Shown in pieces: positions 34,357-42,840 of a stretch of 64,000 bases of DNA (position 1 is the stretch's first letter; each line of letters begins with the position of its first letter). A program made the position numbers and the translations under genes. The notes below the pieces were generated by a model. That model worked only from the letters and a program-made list of their open reading frames with translations. It was not told the DNA's origin and searched no databases. Origin of the DNA: Paenibacillus silagei (GTDB lineage: Bacteria; Bacillota; Bacilli; Paenibacillales; Paenibacillaceae); NCBI RefSeq assembly GCF_017874735.1, contig NZ_JAGGLV010000002.1, positions 415,320 to 479,319 of the forward strand, in the 5' to 3' direction.

Positions 34357-36051
34357 CTAGATCAATTTCGAGAGTACTGTTCCCGCCAGCAGCTCCCCAA
34401 GTGTCTTATCCAGCGGCAGCGGCTTGTTGCCCAGGCAGGTGCGGAGCGCGGTCAGCAGTACCCGGACATCATATTTGCTCGGATGGACGGGAATCACTTC
34501 TTTTTCCAGCTTCAAAAGCTCATATACAGCCATCATCGCGGAACGGACCGAATACTCCACCGTGAACACGCAGTCGTCCGGGACTTCGGCGAACTGGCCG
34601 AGGAAGGCCAGATTCACACTGCCCTGCGGCACGACCTGCGGACGGTCACCAAGAGCGCGCGGCATGAACTGCGCAGTGATATAAGGCATCATACAAGGGA
34701 TGACATTAGTGGTATGCTCCAGAATCTCGGGAATGCGGTCAACAAGTCCCATATGGTAGCACAGTTCCTCCAGCAGCTCGCGTCCGGTGCAGTCGCTCAT
34801 TTTTTTCTTGATATAGTCGCCTTCGGCATCCGGGAACAGGCCATACGCCCACAGCACCTTCACATTATCCGGCTGGTTGATGAAGTGAGGCTGCTTCGGT
34901 GCGGTCCAGGACATCATCCAGCTGGAGTCTTTGATCGTAACTACACCGCCCATGCCGGGAGCGTCACCCGTCAGTTCCAGCAGATAAGGGAATACAATCT
35001 CATCATCGGTAAAAGTCATTGTGAACGACAGCCATTTGGACTTGTCGATATCCCCGCAGAACACTTCAGGGCGGCCGAAATCCGGGGATTTGGCAGCAAG
35101 CTTCTCCCAGAGGCTCCAGCACCCGCGTTCAGTAACGGACCGGTTCAGCACCGCCGGGTGGTCCAGATCGCCAAGGGTAGAATTCTCTGTCATTGAGCCG
35201 TTCGTGACCATGACCAGATCCGCGCGTGTCACAGGAATCGTCTTCGGGGAACCATTAACCTGCACCTGAATCGCGGTTATAACCTTCTCATCACCGTTGA
35301 TACTAAGCTCCAGATCCGTAACCTCATGCCCTTTGTCAAAATGAACGCCCTCACGCTCCAGCCATTTCATCAGCGGCAGGATCAGCGAGTCGAACTGGTT
35401 GTATTCGGTGTGTAAAATTCCTTTCAGCTGGTTCATCCCCGAGATCAGGTGCATGAACCGCTCCATATAACGCTTGACCTCCACCACACTATGCCAATTC
35501 TCGAAGGCGAACATGGAGCGCCAGAAATACCAGAAATTCGTCTCCAGAAAGCTCGGGTCAAAAAACTGCTCAATCGTCACCGTGCCCAGTCTCTCTTCGG
35601 TAGCCAGCGTCAGCTTGCCTAATTGCAGCGCATGTGCGGTAGAGAGTCCAAGCGATGAGAAGTCGGCGGGGGTGCCTTGCTTTTCGACCAGACGGCAATG
35701 CGATTCAATCGGTTCAGCCAGGTTCAGCTCCCGGAATTCATCCAGCACTGTCCAGTCCGGATTGGTCAGGGAAGGGATGAAGCCGAACAGCTCCATGAAG
35801 CACTCGAAGTGCTCTTCAATTTCGCGTCCGCCCCGGGCGCTGTAACCGTCCTTGGCATTGCCTGCCCCGTCCATGGAACCGCCGTATATAGATGATTGCT
35901 CCAAAATATGAATATTCCGGCCGGGCATATGCCCGTCACGAATCAGAAATGCCGCCGCCGACAGGGAGCCGATCCCTCCTCCGACGAGATATGCCTTGCG
36001 TGAAGCGATGCCTTCCTGTACCTGCGGATGAATTCTTTGATATGTACCCAT
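34357..36051 (-). CDS. Oleate hydratase (FAD-dependent fatty acid hydratase)
   Basis: 564 residues. It adds water to the cis-9 double bond of unsaturated fatty acids such as oleate to give 10-hydroxy acids, and was formerly called myosin-cross-reactive antigen. FAD site VGGGIGSLSAAAFLIRDG (about 23-40). Substrate and FAD loop SMDGAGNAKDGYSARGGREIEEHFECF, with the conserved RGGRE. Further hallmarks are TNFWYFWRSMFAFENWHSVVE, ERFMHLISG and NQYDSLILPL-like NQFDSLILPLMKWL. The C-terminal domain has FMPRALGDRPQVVP and FLGQFAEVPDDCVFTVEYSVR. Length fits the family. Membrane-peripheral. The upstream TetR gene on the same strand probably regulates it. A likely role is detoxifying host or plant unsaturated fatty acids. 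Confidence 0.95.
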   Translation of the reverse strand: MGTYQRIHPQVQEGIASRKAYLVGGGIGSLSAAAFLIRDGHMPGRNIHILEQSSIYGGSMDGAGNAKDGYSARGGREIEEHFECFMELFGFIPSLTNPDWTVLDEFRELNLAEPIESHCRLVEKQGTPADFSSLGLSTAHALQLGKLTLATEERLGTVTIEQFFDPSFLETNFWYFWRSMFAFENWHSVVEVKRYMERFMHLISGMNQLKGILHTEYNQFDSLILPLMKWLEREGVHFDKGHEVTDLELSINGDEKVITAIQVQVNGSPKTIPVTRADLVMVTNGSMTENSTLGDLDHPAVLNRSVTERGCWSLWEKLAAKSPDFGRPEVFCGDIDKSKWLSFTMTFTDDEIVFPYLLELTGDAPGMGGVVTIKDSSWMMSWTAPKQPHFINQPDNVKVLWAYGLFPDAEGDYIKKKMSDCTGRELLEELCYHMGLVDRIPEILEHTTNVIPCMMPYITAQFMPRALGDRPQVVPQGSVNLAFLGQFAEVPDDCVFTVEYSVRSAMMAVYELLKLEKEVIPVHPSKYDVRVLLTALRTCLGNKPLPLDKTLGELLAGTVLSKLI

Positions 36052-36181
36052 GTGTCCTCTTCCTTCCTTGATCAGGGGATAAGTGCCTGCTAACTGCCTT
36101 CACTATAACCGCCGTGAACCAGGGATTCTATGGACAGCCGGACGCAACTGTCTAGGGATTACACATCCGCCCGATATTGTG

Positions 36182-36790
36182 TCATGACTTCACCGGATGA
36201 ACTGCAGACTGATAATGCTCAAGCCCCCGGGCAATGCATCCGTCCATAATCCGTGATACCTTGTCCACCACTCCGGCCGGATCTGTATTCGCCCCGGCCC
36301 TGAGCCAGTGGATCACCTGTTCAAGGATGGCCAGCGTGTAGAAATCGGCTATATCGAGTCTGGCCTGCATTCTCACAGGCTCCGGAATCTGCTCCTGTCC
36401 CGGCCACGCCTGCCCGTCCAGCTCCTCCACTACGCTGATCATGACGCGGTAAATTACCCCATACAGGAATTGCTCCAGATGCTCGCGCCCCAGCGAATGG
36501 AAGGTATTCAGACAGATGGTTTTGTTATTTACGGTGTAACGCAGGACGCTTAAGAATCCTTGCTTCCAGCCCGCCCAGCAGCAGTATTGGTCCAGTCCTT
36601 CAATCACTTCTGACTTGTAGATCCAGCCGAGCAGCTCATAGATATCCTGAAAATGATTATAAAACGTATGGCGGGTCACCCCGCAATCCGCTGTGAGCTG
36701 CTGGATCGTTATTTTGTTCAGCGGCCTCGTGAGCATAAGCTTCTTCAGCGACCGGGCTAACGCGTTCTTCGTTAAGAGTGAACTCGACAT
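36182..36790 (-). CDS. TetR/AcrR-family regulator (DhaS-like), probable repressor of oleate hydratase
   Basis: 202 residues. N-terminal HTH of TetR type: LTKNALARSLKKLMLTRPLNKITIQQLTADCGVTRHTFYNHFQDIYELLGW, where TRHTFYNHF is the recognition helix. The C-terminal ligand domain resembles that of DhaS-type TetR proteins (YRVMISVVEELDG, DFYTLAILEQVIHWL). The ATG at 36790 has GGAGG five bases upstream; the frame extends 48 codons further, without a site. It lies 130 bases upstream of oleate hydratase, same direction. Control of that gene, and sensing of a fatty acid, is inference. Confidence 0.88.
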   Translation of the reverse strand: MSSSLLTKNALARSLKKLMLTRPLNKITIQQLTADCGVTRHTFYNHFQDIYELLGWIYKSEVIEGLDQYCCWAGWKQGFLSVLRYTVNNKTICLNTFHSLGREHLEQFLYGVIYRVMISVVEELDGQAWPGQEQIPEPVRMQARLDIADFYTLAILEQVIHWLRAGANTDPAGVVDKVSRIMDGCIARGLEHYQSAVHPVKS

Positions 36791-36821
36791 CTCTGCCTCC
36801 TGAACTCTTGGATTTGATATT

Positions 36822-36839
36822 CCAATTATAACCAATTGG
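36822..36839. promoter_or_regulatory. Palindromic operator candidate upstream of the TetR gene
   Basis: CCAATT-ATAACC-AATTGG, 32 bases upstream of the TetR start codon. Size and place suit an autoregulatory TetR operator. Confidence 0.45.
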
Positions 36840-36875
36840 GAGTTAGTTTTCATCCCGTCTGCTCCGCAGCTTTTG

Positions 36876-37637
36876 TTACTCCCGCTCCCCCAGCTTGACC
36901 GCATAGGTCTTGTATCCTGCTTCGCTAATCTCAAGGCAGTTCAACTGCTCCCCGTACACGCAGCCGCCGTCGATGCCAATTTTGTCGCCCAGCGGACTGA
37001 ACCAGACTCCTGCTCCGTCCTGCAGATCTACAGTAGAGGTATGGCCGAAGACGACCGTCTTCTCCGTAGAAGTAACAGGATGATTGTAGAAAGGCTCCCG
37101 AATCCAAATAAAATCATACTCCCGTTGGGTCCGCCAGTCGGCAAGGGAAGGATCAATGCCCGCATGAACGAACAGATGGGTCTCCGTCTCATAGTAGTAG
37201 GGCAGCGAACCCAGAAAATCCAGATGCTCCTTATACTCCGTACGCATGAACCGCTTCATCTCCGTATAATCCTTCCAGCCTGAATCCGGGTGCAGCAGGA
37301 CCGAATCCCGGCCTCCGCAATAGCTCAGCAGAGTATGGAAGCCCCCGTTCGTAATCCAGTGGGTATCCCGCTTATCATCCTCTCCCGCCAGCGCATCGCA
37401 GGCCATCTGATCATGGTTGCCCCGCAGCACAATAACCCCCTCTGCTTCAGCAAGCCGCTTCACCTGCTCCACGACCGCTCTGCTGTCAGGCCCTCTGTCC
37501 ACATAATCGCCCAGCAGGATCAATTGATCCCTGGATGGGTTATACTCCGCCCGGCGGAGCAGCAGGCTGAATTCCTCTATACAGCCGTGAATGTCACTGA
37601 TCACTAATGTTCTGATGCCGCTCTCCTCCTTCTTCAC
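36876..37637 (-). CDS. Metallophosphoesterase, PrpE/Ser-Thr phosphatase-like
   Basis: 253 residues. All metal-site motifs of a calcineurin-like phosphatase are present: SDIHG (D14, H16), GDYVDRG (about 43), LRGNHD (about 72), HAG (about 159) and VFGHT (about 194). This is the bis(5'-nucleosyl)-tetraphosphatase/PPP-type group; the exact substrate is unknown. The start is uncertain: the frame opens with GTG at 37637, but the best ribosome binding site (GAAGGAGGA) lies inside it, about seven bases before an ATC at IRTLVISD. If ATC is used the protein is about seven residues shorter. Its 5' neighbour is the sigma/DUF1835 gene on the same strand, with a terminator between them. Confidence 0.88.
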   Translation of the reverse strand: MKKEESGIRTLVISDIHGCIEEFSLLLRRAEYNPSRDQLILLGDYVDRGPDSRAVVEQVKRLAEAEGVIVLRGNHDQMACDALAGEDDKRDTHWITNGGFHTLLSYCGGRDSVLLHPDSGWKDYTEMKRFMRTEYKEHLDFLGSLPYYYETETHLFVHAGIDPSLADWRTQREYDFIWIREPFYNHPVTSTEKTVVFGHTSTVDLQDGAGVWFSPLGDKIGIDGGCVYGEQLNCLEISEAGYKTYAVKLGERE

Positions 37638-37682
37638 TTGTAACTGTCTTGACCTGGAGTATTTATTATACTATATAGGCAT

Positions 37683-37729
37683 AAAAAAGAGGTTCACCCG
37701 CCAAGCGTTCAGCTTAGCAGGGAAACCTC
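37683..37729 (-). terminator. Intrinsic terminator of the sigma/DUF1835 gene
   Basis: On the minus strand GAGGTT...GCTAAGC-TGAAC-GCTTGGC...AACCTC is followed by TTTTTTATG. Confidence 0.8.
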
Positions 37730-37740
37730 CTGGTTACATT

Positions 37741-39336
37741 CTATTCCATCCGCGCGGATGGCGGGTACTGTACCGGCCGTTCCGCAGCACGGTCCCAGCG
37801 CCAGGGGGCGTCATGCCCCTCCAGATGCAGGCCGCCGTACCATTCATCGATACTTTGCAGCTGTAGCCGGTCGGCTGCTCCGGCCAACACCTGCTCTCCC
37901 CATGCAGTCAGCGTAACGCTGCGATTCAGGAATTCCGGTAGTTCCCTGTAATCTGTTAGCTCTGCTACACCATCGAGCTCAAGCAGAGGTTTCGTCCCGG
38001 CCGTCAGTGTGCGCAGGATCTTCCAATATTCCGTATCGCCCATGCCAAGCCGGTGCAGCTCATCCGTCACCTGCCTGAACAGCTTAAGCGGCGTGTCCAT
38101 TCCATTAGCCACGGCTTGAAGGGTGGTCTGTTCGACGATCCCGAGACCATTCTCTACGGAAGGCAGGCGGGAGAGATGGGCCATGAAGGCGTCATAGGCA
38201 AAAGCAAGTGCGCCCCCTTCCAGCTCCTCCCGCTTCGCCGCAAGCAGGTCCGCGAGCTTCCGGGGATCGGAAGCGGCGTAAGCCTCCCACAGCAGGCTTC
38301 CCAGCTGCAGCTCCTTGCGGCCGATAGTCCGCCAAGTTCCCGGCAGGGTACTTAGCTGAGCTTCCGTCAGCTGTCCCAGACCATGGAACAGCTCAATCCC
38401 GGGGAATTCTCCGATGCAGAGCAGGCTAAGCTTCGTGTTGACCAGCTTTTGCCCATTGAACCAGTGTAATAGATAGGCCAGCATACTCTGGTCGAACAGA
38501 TCATGCTCGAACCACAGCACCACCTCATCATACTTGCGGAATCCGCTGATCCTCTGCTCCTGCTCCGCACAGCCCGCCACATATTCAGCTGCCGGAATGC
38601 CCATCGTGGCCTGCAGCACCTCAGCCCGCAGCTGCTGATTCTGCTCTGCCGCCGGATCTATGAATATTGGTCCCGCCGAATAGATCTCTCTCCACACCAG
38701 CACCTCCCCCTGGACAATCCCCTGCTTCAGCTTGTCTCCCACCGTGTCACCATTCACAATATGCAGCATTCGCTGTCCTCCCTCATGTAACAAATGAAAT
38801 GCAGCCGCCAGATCGGCAACAGGCAAAGCCCCCTTCAGCTTGCGTCTGCCGTCATACAGCCTTTTCTTCAGCGTAGCAACGGAAAGGTCCAGATACACGG
38901 AAATCTCCTGAAGCGAGTACCCGTAGAAGTAGAACAATTGCAGCGGTACCCGCAGCTTGGTAGACAATTCCGACACTGACCTGTGGAGCACCTGCGTCCA
39001 TTCTCTATGTTCGGCAATCTCCGCAACCCCTGGAGAAGAGCCCGCGACATGCACCGCCGCCTCCAGAGGCAGCAGGGCTTGACGCTTACGCCGCAGCAGC
39101 CGGTGACACTGCCTGACCACAATGGTTTTGAACCATCCCGGAAACGCCGCAGGCTCCTGCAGGCTGGCAAGGTTCATATACGCCTCCAGCAAGGCTTCCT
39201 GTACCGCGTCTTCCGCAAGCTGAACATCCCCGAGCATATCGTAGGCCACTACGTAAGCCATCCCCCGCACATGCCCGCTAAGCTCCCGGAAGGCTTCGGC
39301 ATCGCCCTTCTGCGCCTTTTCAATCCAATGCAGCAT
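37741..39336 (-). CDS. ECF-type sigma-70 factor fused to a DUF1835/DUF3658 domain
   Basis: 531 residues. Residues 1-170 are an ECF sigma factor. Region 2 has VVAYDMLGDVQLAEDAVQEALLEAY and GWFKTIVVRQCHRLLRRKR; region 4 has STKLRVPLQLFYFYGYSLQEISVYLDLSVATLKKRLYDGRRKLK. From about 188 a second domain begins as if it were a protein start: MLHIVNGDTVGDKLKQGIVQGEVLVWREIYSAGP. It continues with VVLWFEHDLFDQSMLAYLLHWF; both are hallmarks of DUF1835. A C-terminal DUF3658-like part follows (GVAELTDYRELPEFLNRSVTLTAWGEQVL). The fusion is in one frame with no break. No anti-sigma gene is adjacent, so the second domain may regulate the sigma part. Target promoters are unknown. Confidence 0.88.
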   Translation of the reverse strand: MLHWIEKAQKGDAEAFRELSGHVRGMAYVVAYDMLGDVQLAEDAVQEALLEAYMNLASLQEPAAFPGWFKTIVVRQCHRLLRRKRQALLPLEAAVHVAGSSPGVAEIAEHREWTQVLHRSVSELSTKLRVPLQLFYFYGYSLQEISVYLDLSVATLKKRLYDGRRKLKGALPVADLAAAFHLLHEGGQRMLHIVNGDTVGDKLKQGIVQGEVLVWREIYSAGPIFIDPAAEQNQQLRAEVLQATMGIPAAEYVAGCAEQEQRISGFRKYDEVVLWFEHDLFDQSMLAYLLHWFNGQKLVNTKLSLLCIGEFPGIELFHGLGQLTEAQLSTLPGTWRTIGRKELQLGSLLWEAYAASDPRKLADLLAAKREELEGGALAFAYDAFMAHLSRLPSVENGLGIVEQTTLQAVANGMDTPLKLFRQVTDELHRLGMGDTEYWKILRTLTAGTKPLLELDGVAELTDYRELPEFLNRSVTLTAWGEQVLAGAADRLQLQSIDEWYGGLHLEGHDAPWRWDRAAERPVQYPPSARME

Positions 39337-39622
39337 ACGTCTGCAAACCTCATTTCTGTATTTTTATCGTGTTCTAATGATAAGTGCCGGTCCGGGAGGA
39401 AAAGGTTACAAAGAGGGTGCAGAATGTATTGACCAGTGTTAGATTTATATTTTGGTAAATTAAATTTACAATGATTATATTTATTTAAATCAATTTCAAA
39501 TGATATGTGTTACTATTATTTCATTTAGCCAAGCTCGGAGGCCAAAACTGTTGCCCGGAGGATATTAAGTGATACCCACGGCCTATGTCAGCGAAGATAA
39601 TACACTTTCAGGAGGCAAAACA
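39337..39622. other. Intergenic leader region, 286 bases, AT-rich, upstream of the SLH protein
   Basis: No gene is supported. The middle (39430-39530) is strongly AT-rich and probably holds promoters for both divergent genes, but I could not fix hexamers. The last 60 bases contain a second start context (GGAGG then GTG at 39569) that reads in frame into the SLH protein. Confidence 0.5.
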
Positions 39623-41800
39623 TTGAACCATACACCGGGCAAGCTTTTTCTCTCTACACTAATGATAGTAACTGCACTATATTCTTCTGCCGGAACAGCT
39701 TTTGGCGCAGCAGCTCCTTCATTAACTGGAATCACAGGCCACTGGGCACAGAATGAAGTTACCGATTGGGTTGACAAAGGGCTCATTCAGGGATACGCCG
39801 ATGGCAGCTTCAAACCGGACAATAGTCTGAAAAGATCAGAGTTCATGGCGCTCATCAACCGCGCCTTCGGATTCACCGAGACGGCACCTGTTGCCTATAA
39901 GGATCTCTCTACAAGCAACTGGGCCTACACCGAGGTTGCCAAAGCCGTGAAAGCCGGATATATCAGCGGATATTCAGATGGTACCATCGGTACCGGCAAG
40001 ACGATCAGCAGACAGGAAGCCGCAGTGATCATCAACCGGTTATTGAAGCTGGATGCAGCTAAGACCGGTGCTCTTTTCAGCGATTCCAAGGACATTGCCG
40101 CCTGGGCACTGGATTCTGTCAACGCCGTGGCTGCGGCAGGAGTCATGAAGGGTTACTCCGAAGATAACAGCTTCAGACCTGGCAGGGAAATTACCCGTGC
40201 AGAAGCCGTAGTGTCCTTAACACGGACCAAAGCTATTGAGGAGGCTCCGGCCAATACTCCTGGAAATGGTGGAGGCACCCCTTCAGCAACCATCTCTCCA
40301 GCAGCTAGTCCAACTGCCACACCAACTGCTACACCTACGCCTGTCCGGAGCACCTATGTCCCATCCGATCCAACGGCTACGCCTACAGCTGCACCAGTAC
40401 CTACAGATATACCAACACCTACACCTACACCTACGCCTACAGTCACACCTACTCCTACGCCGACACCTACTCCTGATCCGGGTGATACGTCAGCCCCTAT
40501 ACTCACAAGTGTGACCCTTGGAGCGGTGACTGTAGGAGACAATGTATATGGAACAAGCAACGAAGCGGGTTATTTGTATCTGGTCCCCTCCACAGTGGTC
40601 GTAACGACAACGAGTCTGGAAGATTCTGTTCATGCCTCTCTGGGTAAAAAGCTGGCGGTAACCGCCTCCGTCTATTCCCCGCTGAACACGCAGGGTCTGC
40701 CAGCCGGTCATTATGTTGTGTATGCTGTAGATGGCTCCGGCAATATCTCGGCCCCTTCCAGCACGATTGAGGTTAAAGCGATTGAGCTGACTATAGGGCT
40801 TCCCGCCTCCTTGACGGAGTCCAAAACCTATGACGGCACTGCTCTTGCAGCAGTAACCGCAAATTCGCTGACCGGTGTGCTTAGCGGTGACGATGTTGAA
40901 GTGCTGGCCTCTGCTACCTACAACAGTGCAGCGCTTGGGGTGAACAAGACTATAACCGTTACCTACACATTAAGCGGAGCACAAGCAGCCAGCTATCTTG
41001 CACCCGCTCCCTATATCGTGAATACGGGCAGCATCGCACTCCATCCATTAACCATCGAAGCTCCGAATTTGACCTTGGCGAAGTTCAAGGACGGAACCAC
41101 GGCAGCGGCGGTGACTCCCGGACGGCTTATTGGGGTAGTTCCAGGTGAGGATGTCAGTGTGAACGCCGTTGCCAACTATGACACATCATCCATTGGGACG
41201 AACAAGACCATAACTGTAGTCTATACACTTAGCGGAGCAGATGCAGGCAACTATATTGCACCTGTGAGCTACATCACCACCAATGGCGAGATTGACCGGG
41301 ATCAGATCACACGCTCCAGAGTCTATGACGGAACTACCGCAGCGGCAGTGGTTGCCGGTGCCGTAACCGGAATTTTTGAAGGGGATGATGTGAACGTGCA
41401 TGCTGCCGGAACCTATGACACTCCTAACGTGGGAGTGAACAAAATCATCACCATCTCCTACACCTTAACAGGAGCAGATGCAGGTAACTATTATCCACCT
41501 GTTAGCTATACCATTAACACAGGTATTATCACTGCCTTGCAGTTGGACATTACAGCACCAGTGATCACAGAATCCAAGACCTACGATGGTAATGCATCGG
41601 TCCAGATCACCCCGGGTACTCTGACCGGAGTCATTCCTGGCGATGATGTTACCGTCAGTGCAACAGCAACCTACAACGATGCTGCTGTCGGCAGCGGCAA
41701 ACTCATCACTGTGGTCTACACCTTATCCGGCGAAGACGCCGGGAACTATTTTGCACCCGGTAATTATATGATTTCGACAGGTGCGATTGTAGCGCCTTAA
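39623..41800 (+). CDS. S-layer-homology protein with Pro/Thr linker and four YDG-type repeats
   Basis: 725 residues from TTG 39623, which has AGGAGG seven bases upstream and opens a good signal peptide (HTPGKLFLSTLMIVTALYSS, cleavage near AFGA). Three SLH domains (about 35-200: GHWAQNEVTDWVDKGLIQGY; YKDLSTSNWAYTEVAKAVKA; FSDSKDIAAWALDSVNAVAA) bind secondary wall polymer. A Pro/Thr-Ala stalk (about 215-310) follows, then a bacterial Ig-like part, then four copies of a about 80-residue YDG domain (ESKTYDGTALAAV, AKFKDGTTAAAV, RSRVYDGTTAAAV, ESKTYDGNASVQI) with the tail TYTLSGADAGNYxAP. The domain set indicates a cell-surface adhesin or matrix protein. An in-frame GTG 18 codons earlier also has a good ribosome site. 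Confidence 0.88.
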   Translation: MNHTPGKLFLSTLMIVTALYSSAGTAFGAAAPSLTGITGHWAQNEVTDWVDKGLIQGYADGSFKPDNSLKRSEFMALINRAFGFTETAPVAYKDLSTSNWAYTEVAKAVKAGYISGYSDGTIGTGKTISRQEAAVIINRLLKLDAAKTGALFSDSKDIAAWALDSVNAVAAAGVMKGYSEDNSFRPGREITRAEAVVSLTRTKAIEEAPANTPGNGGGTPSATISPAASPTATPTATPTPVRSTYVPSDPTATPTAAPVPTDIPTPTPTPTPTVTPTPTPTPTPDPGDTSAPILTSVTLGAVTVGDNVYGTSNEAGYLYLVPSTVVVTTTSLEDSVHASLGKKLAVTASVYSPLNTQGLPAGHYVVYAVDGSGNISAPSSTIEVKAIELTIGLPASLTESKTYDGTALAAVTANSLTGVLSGDDVEVLASATYNSAALGVNKTITVTYTLSGAQAASYLAPAPYIVNTGSIALHPLTIEAPNLTLAKFKDGTTAAAVTPGRLIGVVPGEDVSVNAVANYDTSSIGTNKTITVVYTLSGADAGNYIAPVSYITTNGEIDRDQITRSRVYDGTTAAAVVAGAVTGIFEGDDVNVHAAGTYDTPNVGVNKIITISYTLTGADAGNYYPPVSYTINTGIITALQLDITAPVITESKTYDGNASVQITPGTLTGVIPGDDVTVSATATYNDAAVGSGKLITVVYTLSGEDAGNYFAPGNYMISTGAIVAP

Positions 41801-41830
41801 GAAGAGATTTGTGAACATATGGTAAAAGAT

Positions 41831-41876
41831 AAAAGCGTCCCGCGAGCCGCGAACTGGCTGGCCTGGGGCGCTTTTT
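41831..41876. terminator. Bidirectional terminator between the SLH gene and kptA
   Basis: AAAAGCGTCCC ... GGGGCGCTTTTT. T-tracts are on both strands; it lies 30 bases past each stop codon. Confidence 0.85.
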
Positions 41877-41907
41877 GTTATGGTTGGCTGTGGCTGGTTA
41901 GCGTAGG

Positions 41908-42447
41908 CTACAAGTCAGTAATGAATTCGGGCGGAATATAGTCCGCGAGCCAGATATTATGATTTCCGTGGTAAAACTTGATTCCTTCCTGTGCGGCCCG
42001 CCCGGCATCGATGGTTAAGATTACAGGACTTGAATCCTTGCGTCCTCCCACCAGCTTGGCTGTATCCGTATCCACCGAGAAATGAACATACTGCCTCTTC
42101 ATCGGTTTCAGTCCTTCGTGCAGAATCGTCTCCACCCATTGCCTGGCTGTACCGTGGTACAGAATAGGGGGCGGCGTTTCAGCCTGCTTGATTATTTTTT
42201 GCGGGACCGAGTGACCATATAGCGCCCTTATTCTGCCCTCCGCAAGCTCATGCCGCTGCTTATCCGATGCTGCGATCATTTTGTCCAGATCCTCTGCACC
42301 GACTGTGTCCCACTTCTTGTCCTGATGCAGCGAGTGGAGCAGCTGTTCAATATCCACCCACCCCTGTTCATCCAATTCCAGTTCATATTCCCACGGCGCG
42401 TGACGCAGGGCGTAGGAGACCTCTTTGCTGAGCTTCGCATAATCCAT
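41908..42447 (-). CDS. kptA: RNA 2'-phosphotransferase KptA/Tpt1 family
   Basis: 179 residues. It transfers a 2'-phosphate from RNA to NAD+, giving ADP-ribose 1'',2''-cyclic phosphate; in bacteria without tRNA splicing its natural substrate is unclear. Motifs: LSKEVSYALRHAPWEYELELDEQGWV (RNA-binding winged helix with the RH pair), KQRHELAEGRIRALYGHS, LYHGTARQWVETILHEGLKPMKRQYVHFS (NAD site HGT and the late HFS), and ILTIDAGRAAQEGIKFY. All catalytic Arg/His/Arg/Arg candidates are present. The ATG at 42447 has GGAGG ten bases upstream and begins at the family N-terminus MDYAKLSKE; the frame opens ten codons earlier. Confidence 0.93.
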   Translation of the reverse strand: MDYAKLSKEVSYALRHAPWEYELELDEQGWVDIEQLLHSLHQDKKWDTVGAEDLDKMIAASDKQRHELAEGRIRALYGHSVPQKIIKQAETPPPILYHGTARQWVETILHEGLKPMKRQYVHFSVDTDTAKLVGGRKDSSPVILTIDAGRAAQEGIKFYHGNHNIWLADYIPPEFITDL

Positions 42448-42477
42448 TGGGTTTAGCCCTCCATAGTCATTTTGCAT

Positions 42478-42840
42478 TGTTGTTAGTATTCAAAATTATC
42501 GATTGTTGCGAGTTTAGCCTAGTTTAGCATATGTGAAGCCGCTGGTATAACCGTGCGCTAGACCATCGGAGGGGTCCATCGGGGAGTCCGTTTCAGGCTC
42601 AAAAAGAGACGTTTCGGCCAAATAAGGGGATCTGAGTCCGGTTAATACAATAATCGGCAGTGGGGTGCATGGTCACTTTGAGCGCACGCAAAAAGCCGCC
42701 CCTCTAGGGGGCGGCCCCCTTGCACCCGTCACTGTACATCACATACTTAACTCTTGCTAAGCTCCACAGCTAACCCGACTGCTGTATCGAACTTACTGAG
42801 CTGCGGCAGTATCAGCCGAGACGCGCTGTAACTTCCACCG
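42478..42840. other. Gene-free spacer between kptA and sigF
   Basis: About 360 bases with no supportable ORF. The right half holds the sigF-operon terminator (42690-42715). The left half (about 42530-42660) is GC-rich, with short repeats of GGGG and CGGAGGGGTCC type but no clear structure. Confidence 0.6.
42690..42715 (-). terminator. Intrinsic terminator downstream of sigF
   Basis: GCCGCCCC-TCTAG-GGGGCGGC, a perfect 8-bp stem, followed by TTTTTGC on the minus strand. It is 125 bases beyond the sigF stop. Confidence 0.85.

Noticed and set aside
39480..39625. Riboswitch in the leader of the SLH protein
   Set aside because: The leader is long and has GGAGG-like repeats, but I could not match it to c-di-GMP, c-di-AMP or any other aptamer consensus.
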